Part shown: positions 46,551 to 57,990 of the stretch, piece by piece | Position numbering within the stretch: position 1 is the first letter of the stretch | Layout: each line of letters opens with the position of its first letter | Assembly: GCF_030272615.1 (NCBI RefSeq) | Contig: NC_081410.1 | Span: 227,948,915 to 228,012,914 of the forward strand | Direction: 5' to 3' | Origin: Cryptomeria japonica | Taxonomy: Eukaryota > Streptophyta > Pinopsida > Cupressales > Cupressaceae | DNA length: 64,000 bases | Position numbers and translations under genes: made by a program | Notes under the pieces: model-generated | Seen by the model: only the letters and a program-made list of their open reading frames with translations | Told to the model about the DNA's origin: nothing | Database searches by the model: none

Positions 46551-46752
46551 ACAAATCTTGCTGTTATATGTTGTGGATGGTTGGTAAATATTCTATGGAT
46601 TATATTTGTGCTTAACTATTATATCTGTTATTTTGGTATTTGGTTTATGTATTTTGGTAATAAGGTTTGAATGCTTAAAGTTCTATAATCTATTAACAAC
46701 TGATTCACCCCCCATCTCAGTTGTTCACCAGTTATCTGAGCTGTATAAAAAT

Positions 46753-46764
46753 TGTTATTAGAGC
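46753..46764 (+). other. Copia-2 primer-binding site (degenerate, tRNA-iMet)
   Basis: TGTTATTAGAGC corresponds to TGGTATCAGAGC with two substitutions, at the expected place after the LTR. Confidence 0.65.
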
Positions 46765-46806
46765 TTGGTTCTCTTTGCAGAAGCTTAACTGCTTGAGGAA
46801 GATCCT

Positions 46807-47887
46807 ATGACATCTAATAGTTCAAGTTCATCAAGTTCATCTGCAGTTGTTTTCCGGAGAGAAATTCCTAGGCTTGATGGAACAAATTAGAGTATGGAAG
46901 ATTTGGATGGAGACTCATCTGAGATGTCTTTGCAAGGAGATTTGGGAGATCTCTGAGAAAGGATATATACCTCATAATATAGCATATGGCAATCCTCCTC
47001 TGGCACGCTTGGATAGGGACATTGAAAATGATTTTAGAGCTAGAGAAGCCCTTTTGTGTGCACTTTCTGATCAAAAAATTATGGGACTAACCAACAAATC
47101 AATTGCAAAGGCTATATGGGATAAATTGGAGACTCTGAATGAAGGTGACCCTATTGTTAAAATTGCCAAACTTGATGGTTACCGGGTAAGATATGAGAAC
47201 TTGAAGATGGAATAAGATGAAAGGATTACTTCTTTTATGGAGAGAGTTAAAGATATTCTTCTAGGAATTCAGTGTTGTGGTGGATCTAAGAGTGAAGATG
47301 AAATCATTTCTAAAGTATTGAGAGCTTTGCCACCAGTTTATAAGATGAAGGCTACTACAATTAATGATTTAAGAACAATGGCAAACACCTCTATAAATAG
47401 GTATACCTTTGTTGGGAAGTTATTTTCTTTTGAGCTTGAGGAATTTGGTTCTTCTAGTGTTGCAAAAGCTGAACCCGATTTTGATGCATCTACATCATCT
47501 ACTAGCAAGAGTGATTGGAAAGCCTTATATGCTAAGGAACTGGATGAAATGAAGAAAGAAGATAAAGAGTTTGAGCAACTTGAAGCCCTATTTGCTAGAA
47601 GAGTACCTAAAGGTCCGTCAGGAAGTAAGTATGAAGGAATATCACCTTTAAATTGTTTCGCATGTAATAAGATAGGTCATTTTGCATCTAGATGTCCTGA
47701 AAGGAATTCAAGATTTGAGGAAAGAGATAGAAGATCTTTTAGGCCTAACCATGATTATCAAAACAAGCATAAGTACAAGAGGAACATAGGCAAATCATAC
47801 TACTATGCGGATGAGGAAGGTGTGACTGATTCTAATGATGAATCGACACAAGATTCAGCTAGTGGATCTAGAAATGGAAAGGAATGA
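46807..47887 (+). pseudogene. Copia-2 Gag
   Basis: The ATG at 46807 opens a Ser-rich N-terminus; a frameshift near 46850 leads to VWKIWMETHLRCLCKEIWEI (Gag UBN2-type core) and IAKAIWDKLETLNEGDPIVK. One stop at 47213. The C-terminal zinc knuckle CFACNKIGHFASRC (about 47654-47695) is intact, the only unbroken CCHC knuckle in this window. An Arg/Lys-rich and then acidic tail ends at the stop at 47885. Confidence 0.85.
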
Positions 47888-48300
47888 GTATTCTTGGCTA
47901 TCAAGGAAGATGATCTGGTACCTAAAGAAAAGGCCCTTGGTACTAAAGTTTAAGACAAGGATGAATGGGTGATAGACAATGGATGTTCACATCATATGAC
48001 TGGAGATAAAAGGAAGTTTCTATCTATGCAAGAATTTGATGGTGGTCTGGTTAGATTTGGAGATGACAAAGCATGCATGATCAAGGGAAGAGGAACTATA
48101 TCATTGGATGGTAAGCATGATACTAATAATGTTTATTATGTTAAAGGTTTAAGGCATAATCTTTTTAGTTTAGGATAGTTGGTGGATAAGGGATTTCAGT
48201 TGCAATTCAAGGATGGGAGATGCAAGATTATCAACATATCTGGATTGTAGATTGCAGCTGGTACTCAGACTAAAGGTAATATCTTTCATTTGAACTCCGG
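47888..48300 (+). pseudogene. Copia-2 protease
   Basis: EWVIDNGCSHHMTGDKRKF with D-N-G (47975-47983), FDGGLVRFGDDKACMIKGRG, VKGLRHNLFSLG. The D-N-G is shared with copia-1. Stops at about 47951 and 48176. Confidence 0.82.
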
Positions 48301-49284
48301 TGAGATGACATGTTTGGTCTTGCACAAATTAATGAGAGTTGGCTATGGCATAAGATGTTGTGTCATGTGAATTTTGATTGCATTGTAAATATTAGTTCTA
48401 CTAAGGCATTTAGAGATATACCTAAGATTGTGAAGCCCTATAATCCGATATGTAAAGAATGTCAAATTGGAAAGCAAGTCAGAACTTATTTTAGGAGTAT
48501 ACAAGACAAATCTAATGATGTTCTTGATCTTATTCATACTGATTTGTGTGGTCCTACTAGAATCAATAGTTTTCAGGGTGATATATATTTTATGCTAATC
48601 ATTGATGACTATTCTAGAATGATGTGAGTTAGTTTTCTAAGGGAAAAATCTGAAGCATTCAAAAAGTTTAAAATCTTTAAAGCTAAAGTTGAGATAGAGA
48701 AATGATTGAAGATTAAATGCTTAAGGTCTAATCAGGGTGGATAATTCACATCTAGTGAATTTAACAGTTATTGTGAAAAGAATGGGATAAGGAGACAATT
48801 ATCTACATCCCAGACACCTCAACAAAATAGAGTTGTGGAAAGGAAGAACATAAATATCTTGGATGCGGCTAGAACTATGATGATGGAAGCTAATCTGCCT
48901 CATATCTACTACAGAGAAGCTATGAGCACGATTGTATACACATTCAAGAGAGTTCATATCAAAGGAGACACCGATAAGACACCTTATGAGTTATGGTTTG
49001 GTCATACACCTACAATTAAGTATTTCATAATATTTGGTAGTAAATGCTATATCAAAAGAGATTATTCCTTTGGAAAGTTTGATCCTAGATGTGATGAAGG
49101 GATATTTATTAGTTATTCTAATGAAAGTAAATCATATAGATGTTATAATAAAAGATTGCAGAGAACTGTGGAGAGCACTAATCTCAAGGTGGATGAGCTA
49201 AACAAAAGTCAAATAAGAACTTATGAGAGAAAACCAATAGTGGAAATGATCATAACTGAACTGGTAGCCCCTACACCAGAATAA
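48301..49284 (+). pseudogene. Copia-2 integrase
   Basis: INESWLWHKMLCHVNFD and CKECQIGKQVR (zinc part), FMLIIDDYSRMM (first Asp). The second catalytic block usually reads SDNGGEF and is SNQGG followed by a stop here, so Asp and Glu are lost. PQQNRVVERKNINIL carries the last Glu. FGSKCYIKRDYSFGKFDPRC is the copia C-terminal signature. Stops near 48627, 48703 and 48742. Confidence 0.87.
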
Positions 49285-50495
49285 AATGTTGAACAAGTTA
49301 CTCCAACAGTATCAGAAAATTCAATAGTAACTGAAGATCAAAGCAGAGAAATAGAAAATCAGAAGACTCCTAAGTGTGTTAGGTTAAATCATTCAAAATA
49401 TTAGATCATTGGGAACAAGAATAAAGGAGTGATGACAAGAAGAAGGTTGACAGCTGATGAGGTATGTTTAATTTCTCAAATTGAACCAGCATCATTAATT
49501 GAAGCATGTAAAGATGAATGTTGGATAAAAGCTATGGGAGAGGAATTAGATCAGATAGAAAAGAATAATACATGGACTTTAGCTCCCCGGCCTAAAAATA
49601 AGAATGTTATTGGGACTAAATAGGTTTTTAAGAATAAATTGAATGAAGATGGACAAGTTGTGAGGAATAAGGCTAGATTGGTTTGTAACAAATATTCTCA
49701 GAAGGAAGGAATTGATTATGATGAGACTTTTTCTCTGGTAGCTAGGATTGAAGCTGTGAGATTATTTCTTGCTTATGCTGCTCATAAGAACTACAAGGTT
49801 TATCAGACGGATGTTAAGTGTGCATTTCTGAATGGAGATCTTGAAGAGGAAGTTTACATTGAGCAGCTTGATGGATTTTCACTTTCAGATGACAAAAACA
49901 TTGTTTGCAGGTTAAGGAAATATTTATATGGATTGAAACAAGCCCCTAGAGTTTGGTATGCAAGATTGGATAAATATCTTTTAGAGTTTGGATTCACTAA
50001 AGATAATGCTGATAGTAATTTATATATTATAAGATCACTGATGATGACATATTGATTGTTGAAGTCTTTATTGATGATATCATTTTTAGAGGTGAGGATA
50101 AGTTATGTATGGAATTATTTGATAATATGAAGAATGAATTTGAGATGTCTATGATTGGGGAGATGGAATTTTTCATAGGTTTGCAGATTACTCAGACTGA
50201 TAAAGGTATTTTCATATGTCAAACTAAGTGTGCTAGGGAGTTGTTGAAGAAATTTGGTATGGAAAATTCTAAACCATTTGGTACACCTATGGTTACAAGT
50301 GAGAAATTGATTAAGATAGATGCATCAACACCAGTAAATCCTACAAGGTACAAGTCTATGATTGGAGGTTTGTTATATCTGACTCAAACTAGACTAGATA
50401 TAATGAATGTAGTTTGTATTATATCAACATATCAGAGTGATCCTAGAGAGAATCATGAGAGTGTGGTGAAAAGGATTTTCAGGTATTTGCAATGA
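49285..50495 (+). pseudogene. Copia-2 reverse transcriptase
   Basis: [80 protein letters not shown], then a one-base frameshift near 50045 into IVEVFIDDIIFRGEDKL (catalytic IDD), MIGEMEFFIGLQITQTDKGI. Stops at about 49282, 49402 and 49621. Confidence 0.9.
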
Positions 50496-51010
50496 ACAAC
50501 TGAATATGGTTTGTGGTATCCTAAAAATGATGATTTTACACTATGTGCATATATAGATGCAGATTGGGCTAGAGATTTTGATGATCAGAAGAGCACATCT
50601 AGTGGAGCTTTCTTTCTTGGAAAGATACTTGTTTCATGGATTAGCAAGAAGTAGTCATGTACCTCTTTATCTACTACTGAAGCTGGGTATGTTGCTGCTA
50701 CTACTAATTGTACACAAGTTCTATGGATGAAGCAAATGTTGAAGGATATAAGGGTGGAGTGTAATGAACTGGTAGTTATTCACCATGATAACGCTGCTAC
50801 TATTGACATGTCAAAGAATCCAATATTTCAGTCTAAGACAAAGCACATATCTATCAAGTATAAGTTTTTGAAGGAGAAGGTGGAAGCAAATGAAGTCAGA
50901 CTAGTCTATGTGAACACTAAAGAGCATATTGCAGATATCTTCACTAAACCTTTGCCTAAGGAATCATTTGAGTCCTTTAGAGATAGATTGGGGTTTTTTT
51001 CCCCTCCAGT
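50496..51010 (+). pseudogene. Copia-2 RNase H
   Basis: EYGLWYPKNDDFTLCAYIDA, DADWARDFDDQKSTSSGAFF, LSTTEAGYVAATTNCTQVLW, HHDNAATIDMSKNPIFQSKT, then EHIADIFTKPLPKESFESFR. Catalytic D/E/D are present. Stops only at 50493 and about 50653. The open frame runs on to 51176 without further domains. Confidence 0.88.
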
Positions 51011-51362
51011 AGAGACTCAAGTGATGTTGATTGGAATCAATCCGATATGCATTTACAGAGCTACTATTCATTCTAGATTGATGTGTTGGTGCTACTACTC
51101 AGGGGGAGTAGTCAGCTATGTGGTTCAGTGGATTTATGATTTATCTTTGATATTCATGTCATATTTTTGGCATTGATGTCAAAGGAAGAGAGATATATGT
51201 GAAAAATAGAGCTTAACAAGGACATCGTTCACAGGGGGAGTTTGTTAACTTCATTGTAATATCATCTTATGGGAGATTGTTGGTTGTCTTCCTTTGGGGG
51301 AGACTTGTTTGACATTTCTTAGCACTTGTATTTTTTTCACATCTAGTGTTGACATCAATGCC

Positions 51363-51373
51363 AAAGGGGGAGA
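51363..51373 (+). other. Copia-2 polypurine tract
   Basis: AAAGGGGGAGA directly before the 3' LTR TG. Confidence 0.8.
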
Positions 51374-51374
51374 T

Positions 51375-52422
51375 TGTTGGCAATTGGTGGAATTTATTAT
51401 GTGTCGAAATGATGTTTTGTCATTGATGGCAACACCAGTTGTTTTGGTTATTTTTTGATAGGTTCCGATAGAGCGGTTCGATTATTATATTGATTTGGTA
51501 TGCTCTGGTATGCTTTAGCTTATGGAATTATTTTGGATCTATCATTCATGCTATTCAGATGTGTATCACGATCAGTTGGTTTGGAATTTGATGACTCAAG
51601 AGCTATCATTTGTTCTAGTAAGCTTGTTGGTCATCGGTAAGGGTTCTACTGGCAGAGCTTTGTTGAAGATATTTTGATGCACGTGATAAGTGGTGTTGGC
51701 GAGGCTTCTATATGAATTTCGAGATGCTTTTGGTTATTTTGTTCATGTTCCCGTTGATCGGTGGTGTTGGATTTGGGTCCGGACCTAATGTTATCTTATT
51801 CGGCCAGGTTATGGACCGATTTATGTAACATGTTACTGGATAATATCGATGTGCTTCTGGTTGGATCTATTGATTGGATTATGTTGTTTCGGTCTTAGGC
51901 TGAATTGGTTGATCATTGGATTGTGGGTTTATGTTATGAATTTATTGTATTATCTTTTAGGTGGCCGACCTAATTGTTTAGGTCCTAGGTTGGTATAAAT
52001 ATGTTGTAAGATCTCTTTGTAGATCATGGGTTTATGGGATATACGGTTATCTATGTGGTAATAAGGTTATAATCATATGTAGAGGTTTTGGTTGATCATA
52101 GGAGATGCTATTCTTGCAGTTCACTCTTCTTTCCGGATTGTAGTCCGGATTTATTTTGTAGTCAGTGAGGCTCCTCTTGTGATGAGTAGTGCACTCTAGG
52201 ATGTTGGCCTTCCTGCATGTGTAGGCCCCTCTTTATGTAATCACATACTTACTGAAAAAGTATTTTTTGACTGTGGGTAGGTTTCCCGCCATGGCTTTTC
52301 CCTTTACTGGGTTTTCCATGTACAAATCTTGGTGTTATCTTTTGTGGATGGTTGGTAAATGTTCTATGGATTATATTTGTGCTTAACTATTATATCTGTT
52401 ATTCTGGTATTCGGTTTATGTA
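51375..52422 (+). repeat. Copia-2 3' LTR, cut by copia-3
   Basis: Matches 45542-46650 and stops at GGTTTATGTA, where the 5' LTR continues TTTTGGTAATAAGG. It has the TATA box (51994-52001) and the hairpin motif (52286-52321). Compared with the 5' LTR it lacks a short repeat (CATGGGTTTATGGG) near 52040. Confidence 0.82.
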
Positions 52423-53972
52423 TGATAGTTCTGATACTTAATATAAGTACAAATCCAATAAACAACAAGATGAGAGAGGGGGGGGGGGGGTGAATCATAC
52501 AAACTTAATCTTCCATAAAAACATTAGATTCAACCTCGGTAACATATACTTTAGTAATATAACCAAAACTGCTAAACATACAAACTTAAAAGTATATAAA
52601 CATCATAAACCTCATAACACTAGATTTAACATGGAAACCCAAATAGGGAAAAACCACTGTGGGTTTCGGACCCACTAAGAAATATACTCTTCTAGAGTAT
52701 GCTCGGTTAAAAGCAAATCATGTTAAAGATTACAAACACATTTCTAGATGTGACCCGGTTAAGGGATTTCCCTCAGATCTGTTAGGATTTTCACCTTGTT
52801 AGAAGTGACCTTGTTAAAGGATTTCAAACACTCAATCAGAATGTCACCTTGCTAGAGGGTTTTCCAAATAAGACTGTTAAGTCCACTTAGTTAAGAGATT
52901 TTCTATCACTTTCATAAAATAACAGTAATAAAAATCTATCTGCAACTTCACATCTAAAATGCTAAAGTAGATTCTTATTTGCTCAATACAATCTAGACAT
53001 AGAACTAATCTTGTCCATCTGCTGGGCTTCTATACTTTGTTATTCAAATAGGTCTTCAAGCTTCTGTGCTCGGTTATCACTATGTAGAATCCCTGTGCAT
53101 ACATTTGCCTGCATACATTGTTTATCAACAGTTTCCTATTTATAAACAATTATCTAACCTCTTAATCTCCTTGATCACATTTCCCATGATCAATCATAGC
53201 CATCAAATCTTCAATCTTGTCCAGGTTCAATGTATCCTTCGATCTGAAAACATTTTACCCCGCCTAGGAACTTGCATACATTTCTTGGAACTTGTGCTAA
53301 GGTATTGCAGTTCAATCTAAGCTGTAGATCTTCCTGTCGATCTTCCATTGCCATAGATTCATTAACAAACTTCATGCATGGCATACCAATCATTTAATCA
53401 GTTCCAGCTCATCAGCTTCCTTCATTAAATAACACATGTAAACATTAAATGTATTCTATTACAGCTTGGTTACAACTCGGTTACAACTCGGTAAATACTA
53501 AAGTTCACTCGATAGACATTCCGCCTTCATTAACCGATAGCGATAACCTTAGGGTTTACTGGCTAGGTTCCTTAGGGTTTAGTAACTAGGTTCTTTGCTT
53601 GGTAACATAGTATAGTATTAACCTTACAATTTATAACATATGTATGATGTTAAAACAATCTAAACATCATGATCTAATCATTGTCTGACTAGGTAATAGT
53701 TGCCCATTGAATACCTTATTCATCCACTTATTCATCATATTCTTTCTTTGTCTTTTACCGACATCTTTATACTCTTCAAATCATACTTCTCAAGATATGG
53801 CAACATCATACTGAATTAGAAAATCAATTTCTTGACATCAATGACAAAATAATAATATCAAGACAGTAAACATCCTTAATCAGTTATATCCATAATCATC
53901 AACAACCTTCTCAATATCCTTATTGAAATGCCAACAATCTTCCATTGTTTGTTATAATTCCAGATGCTAACA
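52423..53972 (-). repeat. Copia-3 3' LTR (1550 bp)
   Basis: On the - strand it starts TGTTAGCATCTGGAATT (53972) after the PPT AAAGGGGAAGAT and ends near GAACTATCA (52423). R/U5 contains the C-tract (13 C on the - strand, 52478-52490), the hairpin motif (52631-52660) and an array of AAATCCTTTAACAAGGT units (52740-52920). Confidence 0.82.
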
Positions 53973-54405
53973 ATCTTCCCCTTTGGCATTGATGGCAAAA
54001 CCAATTGATTTGACCTTAAAAGATTCGGATTGCTGTGATTCTGAAATGCTGAAATGCTCTCTTGCTGTCATCAGACTTCTCCCCCATACATTAGACTTCT
54101 CCTCTTTTTTTCATTCTTCTTTCCAATCTCCAATCTTCTCCCCTTTCTCAGTTTTCTCCCCCTTTGACAAGAATGCCAAAAAGTAAAGAACTAAAACATA
54201 ATTTCTTCCTGTATGAAGTGAATTCATGCTGTAATGTGTCAATTCAGTCTCGGTCAGAGCATTTGTCTTCAATTCTTGTTCCCTATATTGTTTCCTGGAT
54301 TATTTCCTGTACACCTTCAAAAAATATCCTAAAGTGTGTAGGTCAACATCAACTCCTAAAAGATATTCGATAGAGTCATCAGATTGATGCTTTCACCGAA
54401 CTCAG

Positions 54406-55035
54406 TCAGTGAGTAGAAGATAGGGGTAGGACCCCTAACTTACTTCTAAGATATTCAAAAGTGTCCCTTGGTAGTGGCTTGGTGAAGATATCTGCTATTT
54501 GTTCCTTTGTGCTAACATACTCCAACACCACTTTCTTCTCTTGAACTTCTTCTCTAAGATAATGATATTTGATAGAGATGTGCTTTGTTTTAGAGTGCAT
54601 AACAGGATTCTTTGAAATGTTAATGGCACTAGTATTGTCACAGAATATAGTTACTGGCTCGGTAACTTTCTCATTTATACCTTCCATTAGTTGTTTGATC
54701 CATGCTATGTTGGTACAATTCAATGTTGCAGCAACGTATTCAACTTCTATTGTTGACTGTGAAACACATCCTTGTTTCTTGCTAAGCCAACTCACTAGTC
54801 TTTCTCCTAAAAAGAAAGCTCCTCCACTTATGCTTTTTCTATCATCAATGTTGCCTACCCAATCAGCATCAGTATAAACTTTTAAATCAAAATCATTTCT
54901 TTTTTGATATACTAAGCCATAATCCTCAGTGCCTTTCAAGTATCTAAAAATTCTCTTGATTGCTGTCATGTGTGTTTCCTTAGGATTTGCAAAGAATCTT
55001 GCAACTATACCTACTACATGTGCTATGTCTGTCAT
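54406..55035 (-). pseudogene. Copia-3 RNase H
   Basis: TDIAHVVGIVARFFANPKET, AIKRIFRYLKGTEDYGLVYQ, DLKVYTDADWVGNIDDRKS, QSTIEVEYVAATLNCTNIAW, FCDNTSAINISKNP, EQIADIFTKPLPRDTFEYLR. The frame is open for 209 codons and the catalytic residues look intact, the best-kept RNase H in the window. It lacks an upstream RT. Confidence 0.88.
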
Positions 55036-55960
55036 CTTGGTAATCTCTCTTTTTAGTAGAATCTTTGTCAGGAAAGTTAGAAGCCATATGTCCTATTTTA
55101 TCACAATTGAAACATTTCAAAGGTAGTTTTCCTTTATACTTACCTTTGCCTCTCGGTAACCTTCTCGCTAATAGTGCTTCAAACTCTTCTTTCTTTCTGA
55201 TTTCCTCATACAGTTTGTGTACTTCTTCCATGTTCTTACGAAATCTTTCACTTGCTCCACTGTGATCTCCTTTAGAGTACTTATACTTTCTTTCATTGTA
55301 ATCATTAGATTCATCAAGATGAAAATAACTAAATGCAGATTCAACTTTATTTACCGAAGATCCACTGTTATCAAAGTTACTTAACTCAAATGCATGTAGC
55401 TTACCAATAGTAGCATCTAAAGAAACCAACATATTAGGTACATACCTCAATTCATTGATTGCAGAGACTCAGATTGCATAAGCTGGTAGAAGGGTTCTTA
55501 ACAACTTGTTATATCCTTTTCTTCAATAGTTCCACCTGCTCCTTTGATTTGATTGACAATCTCCTTTAGTCTTGTACTGTATTGAGTTATGTTCTCACCT
55601 TCATTCATCCTCATGGATTCAAGTTGTCCTCTTAGACTATCTACTTTTTCTCTTTGAACATGTTCATCTCCTCCATATACTGATATGAGCTTATTCCACA
55701 TAGCCTTTGCATCATTGCAACCTTCTAGATCATTAAACTTTGAATCAGTCAATGCAAATGTTATTTCAATCATTGCTTGGGATATGTTCTTGCTTTGCCT
55801 TTATCTCTTCCATTGTCAATGGATAGGTTCTCGGTGTGATGAAATCATTCTCTAGATAATATACAACATATTCTCCAACTCCTGATAGGTGCAACTTCAT
55901 CCTTTTCTGCCATGTAGAGAAACTTGACTTGTTCAGCTTCGGTGCATCCCTCTTATACAT
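55036..55960 (-). pseudogene. Copia-3 Gag
   Basis: Starts MYKRDAPKLNKSSFSTWQKR at 55960. Then MEEIKAKQEHIPSND, a frameshift near 55770, LEGCNDAKAMWNKLISVYGG, MRMNEGENITQYSTRLKEI, a gap near 55490, and LARRLPRGKGKYKGKLPLKC. Zinc knuckle CFNCDKIGHMASNF: the last Cys reads Phe. The sequence after KKRDYQDDRH joins RNase H, marking the internal deletion. Confidence 0.83.
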
Positions 55961-56010
55961 CTTTGGATCTTTAACTCAAGTGCCTTTAAACTTTTCTTCT
56001 GGAGTCCAAG

Positions 56011-56022
56011 GCTCTGATACCA
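56011..56022 (-). other. Copia-3 primer-binding site (tRNA-iMet, exact)
   Basis: On the - strand TGGTATCAGAGC, the standard copia PBS, two bases from the LTR end. Confidence 0.88.
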
Positions 56023-56024
56023 AT

Positions 56025-56447
56025 TGATAGTTCTAATACTTAATATAAGTACAGATCCAATAGCCAACAAGATGAGAGAGAGGGGGGGGTGTGAATCATA
56101 AAAACTTAATCTTCCATAAAAACATCAGATTCAACCTCGGTAACATATACTTTAGTAATATAACCAAAACTGGTAAACATACAAACTCAAAAGTATATAA
56201 ACATCATAAATCTCATAACACCATATTTAACATGGAAATCCAAATAGGGAAAAACCACTGTGGAATTTCGGACCCACTAAGAAATATACTCTTCTAGAGT
56301 ATGCTCGGTTAAAAGCAAATCATGTTAAAGATTACAAACACATTGCTAGATGTGACCCGGTTAAGGGATTTCCCTCAGATCTATTAGGATCTTCACCTTG
56401 TTAGAAGTGACCTTGTTAAAGGATTTCAAACACTCAATCAGAATGTC
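56025..56447 (-). repeat. Copia-3 5' LTR, truncated
   Basis: Matches 52423-52847 of the 3' LTR and ends abruptly at the chromovirus RNase H sequence. It includes the C-tract (56082-56089) and the hairpin motif (56232-56262). Confidence 0.82.
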
Positions 56448-57490
56448 ACCATAAAATCTCTGGATGGATCAGGAACTGCCAAAATAGGTGCACTAACAAA
56501 GAGTTCCTTCAAAGTACAAAAAGTTGCCTCACACTGTTCGGACCAAACATACTTCTTCCCTTTCCTCTGAAGGGAAGTGATCGGGTGACCTATCCAGGAA
56601 AAACTCTGAACAAAGCAGCGGTAATATTCGGCCAAGCCCATAAAACTACAAACCTCAAAAATATTAGTTAGCACTGGCCAATCTACAATGGCTTGGATCT
56701 TAGAAGGATCCACAGATACACCTTCTCCTAAAACCACATGACCAATATAGTTCACCTCAGATTGGAAGAAATCGGACTTAGCCAAGTTGGCATAAAGGCA
56801 ATTCTCCCTCAAGCACTGCAATACTTGTCACAAGTGGCCCTCATGCTCCTCCATAGTTCTAGAATCAATCAAAATATCATCGAAGAACACAAGGAAAAAA
56901 TGACCAAGGTAGGTGTTAAAAACCCCACTCATGAGGCTCATGAGTACTGAAGGCGCATTCGTCAACCCAAATGGTACCACTGTGAACTGATAGTGACCAC
57001 AACGGGTACAAAAAGTCATCCTATGAATGTCTGCATCATGAATACGTAGCTAATGATACTCAGATTTTGGATCAATCTTAGAGAACACCTTGGTTCCCTT
57101 TACCTAATCGAAAAGATCATCTATATGAGGCAATGTATATCAATTCCTGATGGTCACCTTATTCAACTATCAGTAGTCAATGCATAACTAATGGGAACCA
57201 TCCTTCTTCTTCACGAAGATAACTGGCGCACCCCAAGGAGAAACACTAGGATGAATGAACCCCTTGGCCAACAATTCCTTAATCTGCAACTTCAACTCAC
57301 TCAACTCTTGAGTGGTCATCCGATATGATGCTCTTGAAATAGGTTCTGGTCTAGGAACTAAGTCAATGCGAAAGTCTATATCTTGCTTTCGAGGCATACT
57401 AGGAATGTTGCTAGGGACCACATCGACATTCTCCCAAAGAAGAGGGTGACTATCAAGAGCAACTTGTTGAATCCTCTCCTCATCCATGTC
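56448..57490 (-). pseudogene. Chromovirus reverse transcriptase and RNase H start
   Basis: DFRIDLVPRPEPISRASYRM, ELKLQIKELLAKGFIHPSVS, PWGAPVIFVKKKDGS, then stops within the LCIDY/LNKVT block, CGHYQFTVVPFGLTNAPSVL, FFLVFFDDILIDSRTMEEH (catalytic FDD), GEGVSVDPSKIQAIVDWPV, VWSEQCEATFCTLKELFVSA. It ends at PDPSRDFMV, where the RNase H core should start; copia-3 LTR sequence follows. Confidence 0.9.
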
Positions 57491-57990
57491 CTCAAGAGAA
57501 ACTGCAAAAAGTTGTCACCCTTGATGCATACACCGCTTAAGCTGCATAGCAAAGATCATACGGAGTGATATAGGTCTAGGGGTCCCAACCATCTCAACTT
57601 TCCTACCATGGTCATCTAAACACTCCACTGTCTTCTGAAGACACTCCACACTAGCACTGTGTGATGCTAACCAATCCATCCCCAACACAACTCCATAAGA
57701 CCCCAAAGGAATGACTCAAAGATCAACTATGGTAGCAAAGGATCCTAGGTCCAAATCACATATGGGAATGAAGGAATCTACGGCCACATGAAAACCAGTA
57801 GCCAACTCTACTTGCCACCTATCTTCCTATCTAGGAGATGCGAGCCCACACCGCTCCACAAAGGAGGAAGATATAAAGGAGTTAAAAGCATCTGAATCAA
57901 AAAGTATTGAGATAGATATACCACCCAACACACCTACAGTCTCAATCACGCTGCCCTGGTGCTCTGCCTGGCAGTTATCTACCGCTGCAA
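57491..57990 (-). pseudogene. Chromovirus protease
   Basis: On the - strand VLGGISISILFDSDAFNSFI with D-S-D in place of D-S-G, then VIPLGSYGVVLGMDWLASHS, the typical gypsy C-terminal VLGMDWL block. Several stops. Confidence 0.8.

Larger units (their letters stand above)
45542..46745 (+). repeat. Copia-2 5' LTR
   Basis: Starts TGTTGGCAATTGGTGGAA. TATA box GGTATAAATATG at 46147-46154 after GGCCGACCTAATT, hairpin motif 46516-46550, C-tract GATTCACCCCCCATCTC at 46702-46718. The right end is not sharply defined. Confidence 0.82.
45542..52422 (+). mobile_element. Copia-2: Ty1/copia element
   Basis: 5' LTR 45542-46745, PBS, gag, protease, integrase, RT, RNase H, PPT, and 3' LTR 51375-52422, whose last 110 bp or so are missing because copia-3 begins there. 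It is inserted in the chromovirus integrase; the left flank GGAAT (45537-45541) should be the duplication, but the right flank was lost in a later deletion. Pol has about a dozen stops and few frameshifts, so it is better kept than copia-1. Confidence 0.87.
52423..56447 (-). mobile_element. Copia-3: internally deleted copia element (gag plus RNase H only)
   Basis: The 3' LTR on the + map is 52423-53972. RNase H and Gag lie on the - strand, the PBS at 56011-56022 and a truncated 5' LTR at 56025-56447. Protease, integrase and RT are missing: Gag runs almost directly into RNase H near 55040. It inserted into the copia-2 3' LTR. Confidence 0.85.

Noticed and set aside
52478-52490. Run of 13 G as a G-quadruplex or assembly error
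   Set aside because: The same tract (8 G) is at 56082 and the equivalent C-tract is in the other copia LTRs, so it is an expanded version of a conserved LTR motif; the exact length may be unreliable.
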